Positions 23,415-35,000 of a DNA stretch of 53,969 nucleotides are shown piece by piece. The translations under genes and the position numbers were made by a program. The notes below the pieces were generated by a model that did no database searches, had not been told where the DNA came from, and saw nothing but the letters and a program-made list of their open reading frames with translations. The stretch covers positions 52,863-106,831 of the forward strand of contig BDDC01000117.1 in NCBI GenBank assembly GCA_001662425.1, read 5' to 3'. The stretch's first letter is position 1; every line of letters starts with the position of its first letter. Source of the DNA: Chlamydomonas sphaeroides. Lineage: Eukaryota > Chlorophyta > Chlorophyceae > Chlamydomonadales > Chlamydomonadaceae.

Positions 23415-26400
23415 CTACATGGGCTTGGCCTCCAATGACGGCGACTGTTTGAGCTGCTGCTGCTGAGGCAGCGGCGACGGCGGCGTCGCGTGGCCGTCGC
23501 CGCTGCTGGCATGTGGGCTAGCGTCTCCGGCCTGATTGTGTTGGTCGTGATCATGGTGGTGATCGCGGTGGTGATGCGGATCGTGCTCGTAGCGGTCGTC
23601 GTCATGGTGGTGGTGCTTGTCGTACAACCCCTGCTGCTGATTGCCGTACGCCGAGTTGCTGTGTACCGTGTTGGCGGCGTCGTCGGCTGCGTAGCTCTGC
23701 GCCATCTTGGCCTGCGAGGTGGGCAAGGGAGGCGAGGGGTGTGCGGTGTTGGATTGGTGAGCGCGCTGGCTCAAGGGAGGGGACAGGCGCGAGCGAGGGC
23801 GGTTGTCGCGCCTGCGCACGTGTGTTAGTGGTGGGGAATGGGGGCTGTCGCTGGACTACATGTAGATGTGCAGCGTGCCGGGGAGCGCTCCTGCGTGAGA
23901 GCCCCGAGTTGGGTGGGGCTTAAATATGTACAGATGCCAAAAGGCATGTCCGCTACTGCCGGGCGGGGCGCTCCAGGCCGCGACCTCACCGCCTGCGCGC
24001 TGATGCGGTCCACGGCCGAGCCCACCACCACCGTGACGCACACCGGAACGGCGGACAGCAGCAGATAGAACACTAGGTTGATCCCGTACACCTGTAGTAC
24101 GGCATGTACGACAGGAGGGCCGCAGCGGCGGGCGGCGGGCAGTCGATCACGGCGGCCCTTCTCTGACGCATGGACCCCGAACGACACGGCACGGGCATGG
24201 CCACGGCTGCTGCTTCCAGGACAGTGCCTCGCCGCCTGTCGAATGACCGTATGCAGCCCCACCGCGCAAGCAGCTAAGGCCCTGCTCCTTCCACCCGTCC
24301 CGAACACCCGCCCTTGCCGCCCTTCCCCAGACCTCGCCGGGCCCTACCGTCTGCAGGATGTGTATCCCAGTCGCCACGTTGACGAGGCCCATCACCATGA
24401 TGGTGCGGCCCAGGGTGCTGTGCAGCACCTCCCACAGCCGCCGGGTGAACGTGAGCGGCAGCGGCGGGGGCCGGGCCCAGGGGTACAGCACCTGGCGGGG
24501 GAGGAGGGGGCATGCAAAGGGCGTGCGAGGGGCGGAGGCATGTGTGACACGGGCACGGCTACTTGGTGGAGCTGTGTGTACAAGTGTTAGGTAGAACAGA
24601 ACCCCACATGCGTCTGTTAGGCGTCCGTCCCTGCATTTGGTTGGCGCTGGTGACGGTGCGGCCCACCTGGAGGAAGAAGAGCGCCATGATGGCGACGCCG
24701 AAGGTGCCGTGCGCGTACGGCAGCTGATCGTACCGCATGTACTGCAGCTTGGTGAAGTTGATCGCAAAACCGGCGGCCGCAACTACAACGGCCAAAATCT
24801 GTACGGCAAGGTGAGGAGGCGAGAAGCAGATGGGACGAGCGGCGAGGGGGCGCGAGCGTGGGTGCAAGTGGGCGGGTGGCGCTGCAGCGCGTGATGATGA
24901 TCCTGTCGGCGGTCAGGGCCGCAGGGCCGCAGGGACTCAGCGCTTCTGCCGCCACACGAACTTTGAACCAATACCAACAGGGGGGCGCAGTTAAGCCGTA
25001 CGCACATCACGCGTAGCACGCTTGTGCGCGCATTAGCATGTGTTCAGCAGCCGTGTTGCTTTAAAATAACGGAACATAACGGAATACGGTATAGATTTAT
25101 TGTCCAACATGCAAAAGGCAGGTACGCACGTTTGTGAGCACGTGTCCGTAGAAGCAGTTGTGCACCGCCTTGGGCGACAGGAAGGCGGCGTTCTTGAGCT
25201 TGCCGAACAGCGCGCCCTGATGGGGGGATGGGCGCCGAGGTGGTTGGAAAGAGGAGGCACGGGCGCGAGGGAAGCCCCGTTGTATGCCAGGTTGGCCCCA
25301 ACGCCCGCGCGGGTGGCGCCGTGGCATGGATGGTGGCGGGGATGGGGCCGGGCAGGCACGCAGGCAGGCAGGATGCAGCTGGCACGCTAGCTAGGCACAG
25401 ACCCGCCCGCGCATGCCCCAGTCCGTGCACGCGCTTGTTTGGTCATGGGCTAGTCCATGGGAGTACACACATGGGATGGGGCGTGCTGTGCGGCGTGTGG
25501 GGTTCTGTTCTACCTAACACTGGAACACATGCGATGCAGTGGGGGCGTGTGGGCCCAGCAGCGGCAGCAGGCTGCAGCCGGCCACGGACGTGAGCTCGGA
25601 ACCGGAACCCTCCACAGCGCCGCTGCAGATGCAGCAATAGCATACCAATGGCACCGTAGTATCAATGGTAGATGGCATTGCTATGTAACACATATGACGC
25701 ATGAGGAGGCCTGCTGAACCCACCAGCGGCAGCAGGATGCAGAAGGCCACGGACATCAGCGTGCTGTGCGCCCGCAGGATGCGGTAGGCGTAGGCGGGGG
25801 CGCCGGTGTCCTCGGCCAGCCCAAGATCCAGATCGCCGGTGATGATCCCGGATCCAAGATCCAACCCGGACCCGGTTGCCGGCGCGGCGCCGGACCCCGA
25901 GGCCGGCGGTGCCGAGGAGCCGGCGGCCAGGCGGAGCGACACCTTGCCGCGTGTGGACCTGGCCGGCGTGGGATGGGTGGGGCGACGGGGTTTGGTTTGG
26001 TGGTGTTGGGGGGCGAGTGGGCCGACCCGGCAGCCCCTGGTGCCCTTGGCCGGCCTTCGGCACATGGTCGCAGCCCACCGGTGGCGCAGGCCAGCCCAGC
26101 CAGGCAGCTCTGGCCCTGCGACCCCTTTCCCCGCACCCGCGGCGATGGGAAATGCCATCGCTAGGCAGGTGCCAGGTGTGGGTCACACGCAACCCAACAT
26201 ATGCAAACATGTTGACATGCCCAGACATATGGTCGGATGATACCCTCACCCGTGGTACTGGCTGATGTCGTCGCTGTCGGGGTTCCAGGCGTAGATGAGC
26301 GCCACGCGCGCGTCCCGCGCCAGCGCCCGGTCGCAGGCGTCCGAGGCCAGCAGCAGGCGGCGGAAGGTGATGGTGGTGGCGCCGCCGGCCTGGCAGCAGG

Positions 26401-29400
26401 GGAAGGCAGGGGCCGGGCCATGACGGCGCACGCCAAGGGGACAGGAGTCGGCGACGGCAGGCCACCACTGGCCCATAGGCGGTGCGTGAGGTGTAGGGTG
26501 GTGGGGGTGGTAGAGGTGGGGGTTCCGGTGTAGCAGGGCCTCGATGGGCGCGCGCGTGTGCCTCAGCAATCCAGCAAAGCAGTGGACTCGCAGCTGCGAA
26601 AGCAGCGGCTGTGAGGGGCGGACGGGCGCAGCAGCCTGGGGGCGCGGGCCTGGAGCGCACCCGAAGTCATGCGTTGTTGGTTCTGGGGCAGCATGGCCTA
26701 CGCATCGTAGGAGGCGTGGGGTACGGGTGTGGTCTGGAGCGTTGCGGCAAGGCTTGCCTGCGATGATGACACCAGCTCCGCCGAGGACGTGCAGCCCTGC
26801 GGTGGGCGGCCGGGCGGGTGGGCACATGACGGGCAGGGCTGCCGGTGCACTTAGACGACGATGGCGAGCTATCACAGGCTGCGCATAGCTCCCTGGATCA
26901 CTTGCATACGCCTTCTCAGCGATGTCGTTCAAGTCCACCAACACACACATCCGCTCGCACCCAGCCACACATGCCGGTGCACCCACAAACACCCGAGGCC
27001 GCCGCCCCCGGTTGGCTCACCAGCTGGGTGTCGGGCGAGGGCGGGTTGAAGCCCGCGGACCACATGTCGTCCAGGCGCGTGGAGCCGTCGGGCAGCACCC
27101 GCCCCATCACCACGTCCGCGGACACCATGCCCGAGCTCGCGTCCGCCGCCACGCCCAGCCCCACCCAGCCGCTGCCGCGCGCCGACATCTGAGCGCGGGC
27201 GGCGGGAGGAGGAGCAGCGCCAGGCCAGCGTGTTGTGCATGTAAGAGGAGCGCGAGGCGTGCGTGATTCGAAGGGACCTGGGCAGGTAGATCAGCTGCCG
27301 CCGGGGGCCGAAGGGGGCGGCAGGCGGGCCTCGCTGTGGGCTCGCGAGTACGGCAGCAGGGGTCCAGGGGCTGTGTGGGGGCAGGTTGTGGTCCTGCCTT
27401 GCGCAGGCGCGCAAGCGCCTCGGCCTCGCCGGGGGCGCTGGTGTCGCCAAGGGTGTGAAGCATGAATCCCGCATGTAGTAGGCCATCAGCCCACCGGCGC
27501 ATCGCCATACCTACCGTGAACTCAATGGCGTCGCTGGTGGCCACCAGGCCCGGCAGGAAGCGCCACGACAGCGAGTAGCGCCCGCCCGCCAGCGACACCT
27601 GGGCGCAGGGGGCCGAGGGCAGGGGAGGCGGCCAGGGGAGGGGCGGGGCGGCATCCGTCGTGCCAGGTCGCGTCAGGTAACCCGCGAGGCGTCAAGGAAG
27701 CCGGGGGGAGGCGTGGGCGGGCCCGAGGGCGCAGCGGCACATCGTGGCGCCTAGCCAGGCCCCCGTCCCCTTCCCTTCCTGGCCTGCTGCGCAACGCCGT
27801 GCCGTGCCATGCTGCACAGCCCAGCGCGCCGCCCCGAGCCGCACCGTGGTCGGGCGGGAGGCGCCGCCGTCGCCCAGGCCGCTCCCCGCTGTGCCGTTGC
27901 CGCTGCCCGCCGCCCCGCTGCCGCCGCTGCTGGCCCCGCCGTCGCTGCTGCCGTCGGCTGACGCCCCTCCCGCGGCACACACGGCGGTCGGCCAGGGCAT
28001 GTCGGGGTCCACCACCCACAGGTTGGCGGGCAGCACCTTGATGGCGGTGTTGCGCAGGATTATGGTGCGCAGGCCTGGGCGGGAGGAGACGGAGGGGAGG
28101 GAATCGTGTCAAAACACGTGTGCAGGCCTGGGGGACGAGGGAGGGAGGGAGGGAGGGCGCGGCGAGCGAGCGGGCGCGGGCCAGGGGCAAGGCCGGCGGG
28201 CGGGCGGGCTAGGGGATGGCAGGCAGCTGGCAGCAGGCAGCGACAGCTCGCTGTCTTTCGCCCTGCAGGAGCAGATGCTGCCAAGCTCCGCATGAAAACA
28301 TGATGTGTTGGTGTATTTCCACAAGACAGGGCCGCACAGGATGTACATTTGCGTCGCGATTGTGAGCTCACTCGTGGACCGGATGGTCGCCAGCTCCGCC
28401 TCGCTGAAGGCCCCCGCCGCTGCGTTCTCAAAGTAGTACCAGTCGCCGTCGCGCGCTCGGAGGTACTGCGGGGGCCGGGAGGGGGCCGCATGGTAGGCGA
28501 GGGGCGCGGAGGGGCCGGGGTTGGGTCGGGTGCGAAGGGGCCGGGGTTGGGGTTCGCAGTTCGGGCGATGCAGGGTGTCCCTTGTGTGGGACACGGCTTG
28601 CTCCGAAGCTTGGGTACCGTGTTGCGCCTCGGCTGCTGCAGCTGCGTAACAGACCGGGCCCCGGACGCGCTGGCGGGGGTGCGTGCTCGGCCGTGTCACC
28701 CCGGTGCAGACCACCCTTGCGGTACTCGGCGCCCTGTGAGGCCTCACAGCGCGCCTCGTCGGCCAGCAGGGGCCCAGCCCCAGCAATACCGCGCATGTGT
28801 TCGCTTCTTCGTGACACGCCCCTATAACGGCTCACGACGCACCTATGTTTGTTCCTAAGCGACACGCCCCGCACATGGGGGCATATGCCCATTCAGCAGC
28901 CCCCAGCAGCAGAGCGCAGCGCGGCCGTGCAGCGCACCTGGTCTGCCAGCGACGCCTGGAACAGCGGCCCAAAGTGGCCCCCGGGCAGCTTGCGCTCTGC
29001 CAAGCCGCACACGTAGGCGTCGCAGGCGTCCGGGTGGGCGTACAGCGAGGCCAGCACCTGCGCCAGCTTGCTGCGAGCGGGGGCCCGGGAGGCAGGGGCA
29101 GGGGAAGCAGGCAGCAGGGAGCGCACCTAGGTTGAAGCAAGCGTACTCGCCTTCCCTCATCACACCTTGGGCTATTGCCCCAAGCCATCCAGGCGCATAC
29201 CACCGCATGGCCCGGGCAACCGCGGCCCGCCACACACACACCACTCACGTGTCGTCGGTGATTTCGGCCCAGCTGTCAAAGGGCGGCAGGCCCAGCCCCC
29301 GCCGGCAGTCGTTGTAGCCGGGAATGCCTGGCGGGGGAGGGTCGGGCGTTGGGGCGTTGCGCCGTTGGCTGTTTCTTGCTTTGGGCGCAACTTGAGGCCT

Positions 29401-32400
29401 GCCTGGGCGCAAGCACGCCAGCCCCTGGGCCGCACCAGCGATCTCGCCGCGGGCTGGACTTGCATACTGTGCAGGGCGCGTGTCTTCGGCGCGTCGCTTT
29501 GCTCACGGTATGCATGCCGTGGCAGCCGGTGGCGGCAGCCCCACCCACCGTGGTCTCTCCCACGCTGGATGTTGCGTGCCGCGAGGTCCGTCGCATTGAC
29601 GCCCGGCAGACCGAACAGGTAGTTCTGTAGCGGGCAGCGGCAGGGAGCGGCGGGCGGTTCGCGGCGAGGGCGCGGTTCGCGGCGGGGGCGCATGGCTCTG
29701 GATCAGGGGCTGCCACATGACAGGTCTGTGGACAGGTAGGACGGCACCCCCAACCCACCCCACCCAACCCACCTGGATGGACGTCGCGAAGCGGGGCTCC
29801 ACGTAGCCCTGCGGCACGGCAAATCGTACGACACGAGGTCTGCCGTACATGTAGCAAAAGCACAACAGACACCGCCCGCCTCGCCCCGCCCCGCCTCCAG
29901 GGCCGCCGCAGCTGGCACTGCTCCTGTCAGCCCCGCCTCGCAGCGGCGGCCTGCCCTCACCCGACCGCGCGCTGTGCGCAAACGCGCCCACGCTCGCGCC
30001 AGGCCCCCTTCCCGCACACGCAATGGGCACTGTGGCGTGACGACAAGGGACTGCCGCGGCGCCGCCTCACCTGCACCCGGACGCTGAGGCCGCGCAGGAG
30101 GGGGTCGATGCCGGCGGACAGGCCCACGTGCGGGCTGCGGCCGGGGAGCGCGGGGGCGGGGGCAGGCGTGCATAGGGTTGCGGTCCATCCATCAATCCAT
30201 AGGTCCGCCCACGAATCCACCAATCTATCACCCTATCAACCACACGCGACACGCGCTGCTCGTGCGGGCGTGCCGCACGCATCCAGTCATACGTGGAGCT
30301 GCGCCGGCATGCTACTGGGCTGGCCCACCACTCGCACTGGGCCTAGCGCATGAGCAGCAGGACGCGGTGCTGGGAGCAGTGCGCGGCTAGCGATGGCTTG
30401 GCGGCCTTGTGGATAGACTGGCGGCTCACTTGAAGAAGGATTGGTGCAGCAGCAGGTGGCCCTGCTCCACCTCGGTCCCCTCGTCGTCCAGGCGCAGGAT
30501 GATGTCCGTGACCTCGCTGTGCCCGTACCTGTACGACAGCAGCAGGGTACGGCAGCATGAGTGATTGCGGTGCGGTCAGGCACCTTGTGCGGTGGCTCGC
30601 ATGGCGGACATCGCAGGATCATGTGTGTGAGATGACACGCTCCAGTCGTAGCTTAGGAGTTTCATCCGCCCATCCCGGTCAGCAACGACCGGCCTGTCGG
30701 TCCCTGCACGCCCCGTACACGCCCTGGGGCCAGCAGCCCACCGCCACGCCGACCCTTGGGCATTAATAGCCCGGAATTATCCTTGCGCTTTACATTGTGC
30801 ACAGCAGTTGCATACGCGTGTGCTAGCTTCCCACGCGGGCCTGCAGCCCCTACCGGTACGCCACGGTCGCGAAAAAGGTGTCAATGCCCGGGTTGACGGA
30901 CGCGTTGTAGCCGCCGTAGGGCGGCAGCCGGATGCCCAGCGCGGGGATGTACTCGTAGAAGCACACCCGCTGCAGCGGAGGGGCAGGAGGGCGGCAAGGG
31001 GCATGGGGTATGTGTGCCGGGGAGCCGGGGAGCAGGGGAGCCGGGGAGCAGGGAAGCAGACAGCACACAGGGCGGCAGGCGTCAGGCCTCAACATGGCTG
31101 GCGGACGCGACGAGAGCGCGCAGCTGCGTGCCTCGCGTAAGGGCCCCCGGCACTCTGTTGTGCGCGGCCTGGCGGGGGGCCCGCCAGTTGTGTACGCCAC
31201 TGCGCGACGACCGCTGGCTGGTGGACAGGCTTCCGGTGCAGCAAGGGGGACTGCCGGCCGCCCACTGCGCGATTGCCCGTCCCCGGCAGGGCTGCGGCCC
31301 GGGCGGCTCCGGCCGCGGTGCGGGTGGCAGCACCGCATCACGCCAGCAAGACGCTCGCAGCTCCCCACACGCCTGGCGGTGCGTCGCACCCACCTGCATG
31401 AACGCGATGTTCCACTTGCGCGCCTCCTGGTACAGCTTCTCGTCCTCCCACCCTGGGTGCCGCCGCGAGAGCTCGCCAGCCAGCCGGTTGTGCTCGCGCA
31501 CCCAGCTGCGGGCACGTGACGCGGCAGGCCAGCAGCTCTGTGTGCAACGCGCTGTGGGCAACGCCAGCGGGCCCGCTGGGCTCACGCGCGGCCAGCACGG
31601 TGCGGCCGGTGTGTCTCGGCACGACGCGTCATGGGTGCCAGCCATCACAGCCTGCCTACCACGGGCCACGTGCAGACCCCACACGCCTGTCCCAAACTCC
31701 GGCTCCCGGCCCCGTGCATGGCGTGTTGCGGGCGGCCACTGGCTGGCGTTGCCCACACACCCGCCAGCCCATACCCTTACGGACACACGTACGGGGTGGT
31801 ACTCTAAGTCGGCCCTTGGAGTTGAACACACTCGGACCAACAGCCGAGCGCCACTAGGCGCCATAGAACTCCCAAGTACCCCCAGCAACTCAGCCCCAAC
31901 GCCCGCCATGCACGGCCCGGCGCTCACAGCGTGTGGAAGGCGATGATGGGCGGGTTGACGTTCCCGCGCACGTCGCCCATGGCCCGCAGCGTCGAGGTGG
32001 GCACGCGGTGCGCCTCGTTGTCCCTGGGCATCGAGAGGCGGAGGGGGGTGCGGGCATGGAGGGGCGGACGGGGGTGCGGGCGAGGCCAAGGGGCCGGCGT
32101 TGCCTCAGCGCAAGGCGCCCCAGGAACGTAGGCCCGGCAGCGGCAGCGGCGCCGGGGGCTGACCTGCCTCGGCCCCAGGTGGTGGGAAGGGCTCTCCAGC
32201 CGCAAGGCGGCGTGGACGGCGCCCCCCCCCGATGCTTGGACCTCGGGGGACGCGGACCTCGGATGCCGTGACTTGATGCACAGCAGTAGCCGCGTCCCGC
32301 CTCAGTCCGACCCACATGGAGGAGGTCGGCCCGTCCGACCCACATGAACCCCGACCCACATGAACGATGGCGGCATGGTGAGCGCCTCCACACTGGGCAA

Positions 32401-35000
32401 CAAGCTCCCGTGGGTCGGGTCCTCCACCGTGGCTAGGCGGCCGCCGATGAAGAGCCGCAACGCCGCCGCCACCTGCAGGCCCAGCCCAGGCGGCATGCAG
32501 GAAGCGCGTGTTGGAAGAGATGCGTCGTGTGCAGAGGTTCAGAGCTATGGTGACAGCAGGCCCGCGGGAGAGGTCGGCCTCCACAATCGGCCCGCAGCAA
32601 GCGTCATCGTTGCTGAGGGTGCGATGACGCCCAGCGCGTGCCGGCTGCATCGGATGCTCCGACATGGGTCGAGGGCGACGGCGAGCGATGGCGGCGATGC
32701 GTTGGTGGCTTGGTGGCTTGGTGGCTTGGTGGCTTGGTGGCTTGGTGGCTTGGTGGCTTGGTGGCTTGGTGGCTTGTTGCGCTTACGCTCACTGCCACTC
32801 GGCGCCCACGCACCTCGGCGCTGCTGCCGTACACCAGGGATCCGTCCACGAATGCCGTGATCAGGTTGACCTGCTGCCGCACCGGGGAGCTGGAGCTGCG
32901 GTTGAAGCCGGACCTGGTGGGGGGGCCCCGGGTGCACGAGGCGGGGGTGGGGGGGGCGTCGCGGCCGCGCGCGTGCGCATGACGATGGGCGATGCAAGGG
33001 ATGGGGCCAGGGGCCTGCGCACGGCCCGTGGCCACGGTTCGGCCCGCGGCTAAGCCATGCATGCCCAAGCTCGCGCCATGGCAGGGCCCCAGTCCGGCTA
33101 GCGTGGGGTGGTCCACAGGTCAGGCCAGGTGCCCCAGGGCCACGCCAGGCGCCCTCGGTGGCGCCCGGGTCCGTCGCTGCTGCCCGGTGCTGCCGCGCCG
33201 GCGGCCCGCGCCGTAACGGGCGGTGCTGGCACGGTTCCCGCGCCGTACCAACGCCCATGTGCTGCCGTACCTGCGGAAGCGCATGGTGACGTTGCCCCTG
33301 CCCTCGGGGTCAAAGTAGGGGTCGCTGATGGGGATGGGGATGGGCGCGTCGTCGCCCGGCTCCCCGTCCATGGTCTTATCAAGGTCGTGGTCGAAGAACT
33401 GGCCTGTTGTGGGGGCGTGGCAATCAGTGACTCGCCTCATGTAACAACACGTTCTAGTCACATGGAAATGTGACGCTGCAATGATGTGCCTGGTCTGGGG
33501 CCACAATAGCAGAAAACACGTGCGGCCCTTCTCCGCACGTCGCGTTGCTGTACCCGCCTGGCGTCCGTCGGGCCGCTCACGAACAGGGGGCGTGGCTGGC
33601 GCCGGCCGTGCCGCGGTCAAACCCAGCCATACCCACAGCTTTTGCACCTCCTGCTCATCGCCCGCACGTGGGGATACCAACGGGTGCGATGGTCGCCCTG
33701 AAACGTTGAACGCACCTATGTACGTTAGCATGTCTGCGGCCGCAGCCGACGAGGGGCGGAGCCAGGGGAGAGCCGGGGCCACGGCAAAGCCGCATGGAGA
33801 GGCGCAGATGGGCAGGGAGCGGGAGGTCAGCCACACATGGGGCTGCCGGGGACCAAGGCGGCACCAAACCGCCAGACACCCGGAAAAGCAGTCACAGCCT
33901 TCCAGCCATAGCCGCGTGGCCAGCCGCATTGCCTGCGCCATCGGACCCCCAGCGCAGCCCGCGCAGCGCCCGGCCGCCCGCGCCAGCTGGCTGCAGCGCA
34001 ACAGTGGCTGTGGCCGTCGCAGCAGCGCCGCCCGCATCGCATGCCAGCGGGGGCGGACCCCATGGGCTGGAACCCGCGCCCAAGCCCTCTCAACCACAGC
34101 AGCCCCGCGGACTCTGCGGGCGCCGCGCTCGCGCACACTCTACAAGCGTGGCAGCATGCTTCGTGGCATGCCGGCGCCCCTCACCCGTTGTATTCTTGCT
34201 GATGAAGCGCCGCTTGTCGGGGCTATCGGCGGACATGAGCGCCAGGCTGATGGCGCGGGCGCCCGGCCGGTCGCCACCCTGCGGGGGCGGCCGAGGCCGA
34301 GGCCGGGGGCGCGTGCGTGGCTCGAGGGCCTTCGGGTTGCTCGTTGGTGCCATTGGCCATGTCGGACCCTGAGTCACATCCTGTGCGGCCAAGGCTGCCG
34401 GCAGCGAGCACACACTGCGCCGTGCACGGCTCTGTGACGCCGGCTGCAGTGCGCCGCGGGCTGCAGTGCCGCTGGCCCAATCCGCGGGCCCAGCGCTGGG
34501 CCGCTTCTGGTCACACTGTCCTGGCAGCGGGACCTTGTCGGCCGCAGTGAGGGACGCGGCGAGGAAGAGTACCACGCCGCGGGCTTTCATGGCGCGGGCT
34601 GAACCATCACGGGTTAGGACAGCGTGCCGTGGCCGGGCCCTCACCGTGAGCTGTGAGCTGCTATCCGAATAGCCGTGCGGCACCTGCAGCCGCACGAACT
34701 CCGTGCCAGCGGCCCTATGGACGAGTAAGCCATGGGCGCGCGAGCAGGCTTAGGGTGCGAATAGGTGTAGGGTCACGGTGTAGGGTACTTGAAGGCGTAG
34801 CGGGCAGTGGGTTGGGTGGGGAGAGGTCTCAGCTGTCAGGTAGCCCAGGGGCCACCAGGACTCCTGCTCGGAAAGGCTCACCCCCATTCTGGATGTTGCT
34901 CGTTGTTGCCGCGGCCATCAAACGCCCTGTAGAACGGTCTTGCCGCATGGGCCGCAGAGGCCGCAAGGGAGACCGCTAAGAGTAAGCACGCCGCTGTCAT
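23415..35000 (-). CDS. Animal-type haem peroxidase fused to DOMON and cytochrome b561, with a His-rich tail
   Basis: Twenty-seven exons: 34882-35000, 34645-34714, 34185-34278, 33716-33733, 33271-33403, 32814-32913, 32360-32472, 31928-32023, 31394-31505, 30854-30969, 30430-30528, 30071-30134, 29773-29808, 29549-29624, 29249-29327, 28938-29070, 28372-28465, 27845-28074, 27515-27598, 27021-27188, 26250-26389, 25724-25958, 25130-25216, 24667-24798, 24348-24491, 23990-24091 and 23415-23711; about 1056 aa. A signal peptide (MTAACLLLAVSLAASAAHA) precedes a complete peroxidase domain (~24-540): YRAFDGRGNN, GQFFDHD with distal Asp105/His106, GDVRGN with Arg235, HTLWVREHNRL, YRYGH with proximal His327, and RGRDHGIPGYN. 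DOMON follows at ~595-730 (YSLSW, GWVGLG). A five-helix b561 core at ~776-955 has candidate haem ligands His789, His828, His862 and His900. The last 98 residues are His/Asp-rich. Every phase matches. Inferred role: electrons cross the membrane through b561 to an outward-facing DOMON and peroxidase. Confidence 0.92.
24572..24605 (+). repeat. Dispersed 20 bp repeat, copy B
   Basis: TGTGTGTACAA followed by GTGTTAGGTAGAACAGAACC, in the intron between b561 exons 24667-24798 and 24348-24491. Same orientation as copy A and inverted relative to copy C. Confidence 0.85.
25499..25531 (-). repeat. Dispersed 20 bp repeat, copy C (inverted)
   Basis: Reverse complement of copies A and B, with the TGTGTTCCA flank of copy A also kept. 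It is in the intron between exons 25724-25958 and 25130-25216. Copies B and C form an inverted pair about 0.9 kb apart around two b561 exons. Confidence 0.85.
31015..31065. repeat. GGGAGCCGG/GGGAGCAG tandem tract in a peroxidase intron
   Basis: Imperfect 8-16 bp tandem units in the intron upstream (in transcript terms) of exon 30854-30969. Simple sequence with no coding role. Confidence 0.7.
32280..32370 (-). repeat. Three copies of a 5' splice-site sequence (CATGTGGGTCGG) at one exon end
   Basis: On the minus strand the end of peroxidase exon 32360-32472 reads TTCAT then GTGGGTCGG. CATGTGGGTCGG recurs twice more within the next 70 bases of the intron. All three copies carry a usable GT donor. 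The first gives the phase that joins to the next exon and preserves the peroxidase sequence. Confidence 0.85.
32702..32773. repeat. 8 bp microsatellite TTGGTGGC, nine perfect copies
   Basis: Nine exact head-to-tail copies of TTGGTGGC in the intron 32473-32813 of the peroxidase gene. All reading frames through it are open, which creates spurious repetitive peptides on both strands. Confidence 0.95.

Noticed and set aside
23490..23828. Plus-strand hydrophobic frame (Val/Ile-rich) near 23.5-23.8 kb
   Set aside because: It is the antisense of the His/Asp-rich last exon of the peroxidase-b561 gene (GTG/GTC/ATC opposite CAC/GAC/GAT).
34534..34590. ATG at 34590 (MKARGVVLFLAASLTAADK) as the start and signal peptide of the peroxidase
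   Set aside because: Upstream exons 34882-35000 and 34645-34714 carry a better signal peptide plus the conserved peroxidase blocks YRAFDGRGNN and GTEFVRLQVPHGYSD, with exact phase into exon 34185-34278. The ATG at 34590 falls in an intron.
23415..35000. Two separate genes, a peroxidase and a DOMON-b561 protein
   Set aside because: No in-frame stop, poly(A) signal or new signal peptide was found between them. Exon 27845-28074 starts with the last conserved peroxidase block, and its donor joins in phase to the first DOMON exon. Transcript data could still overturn this.
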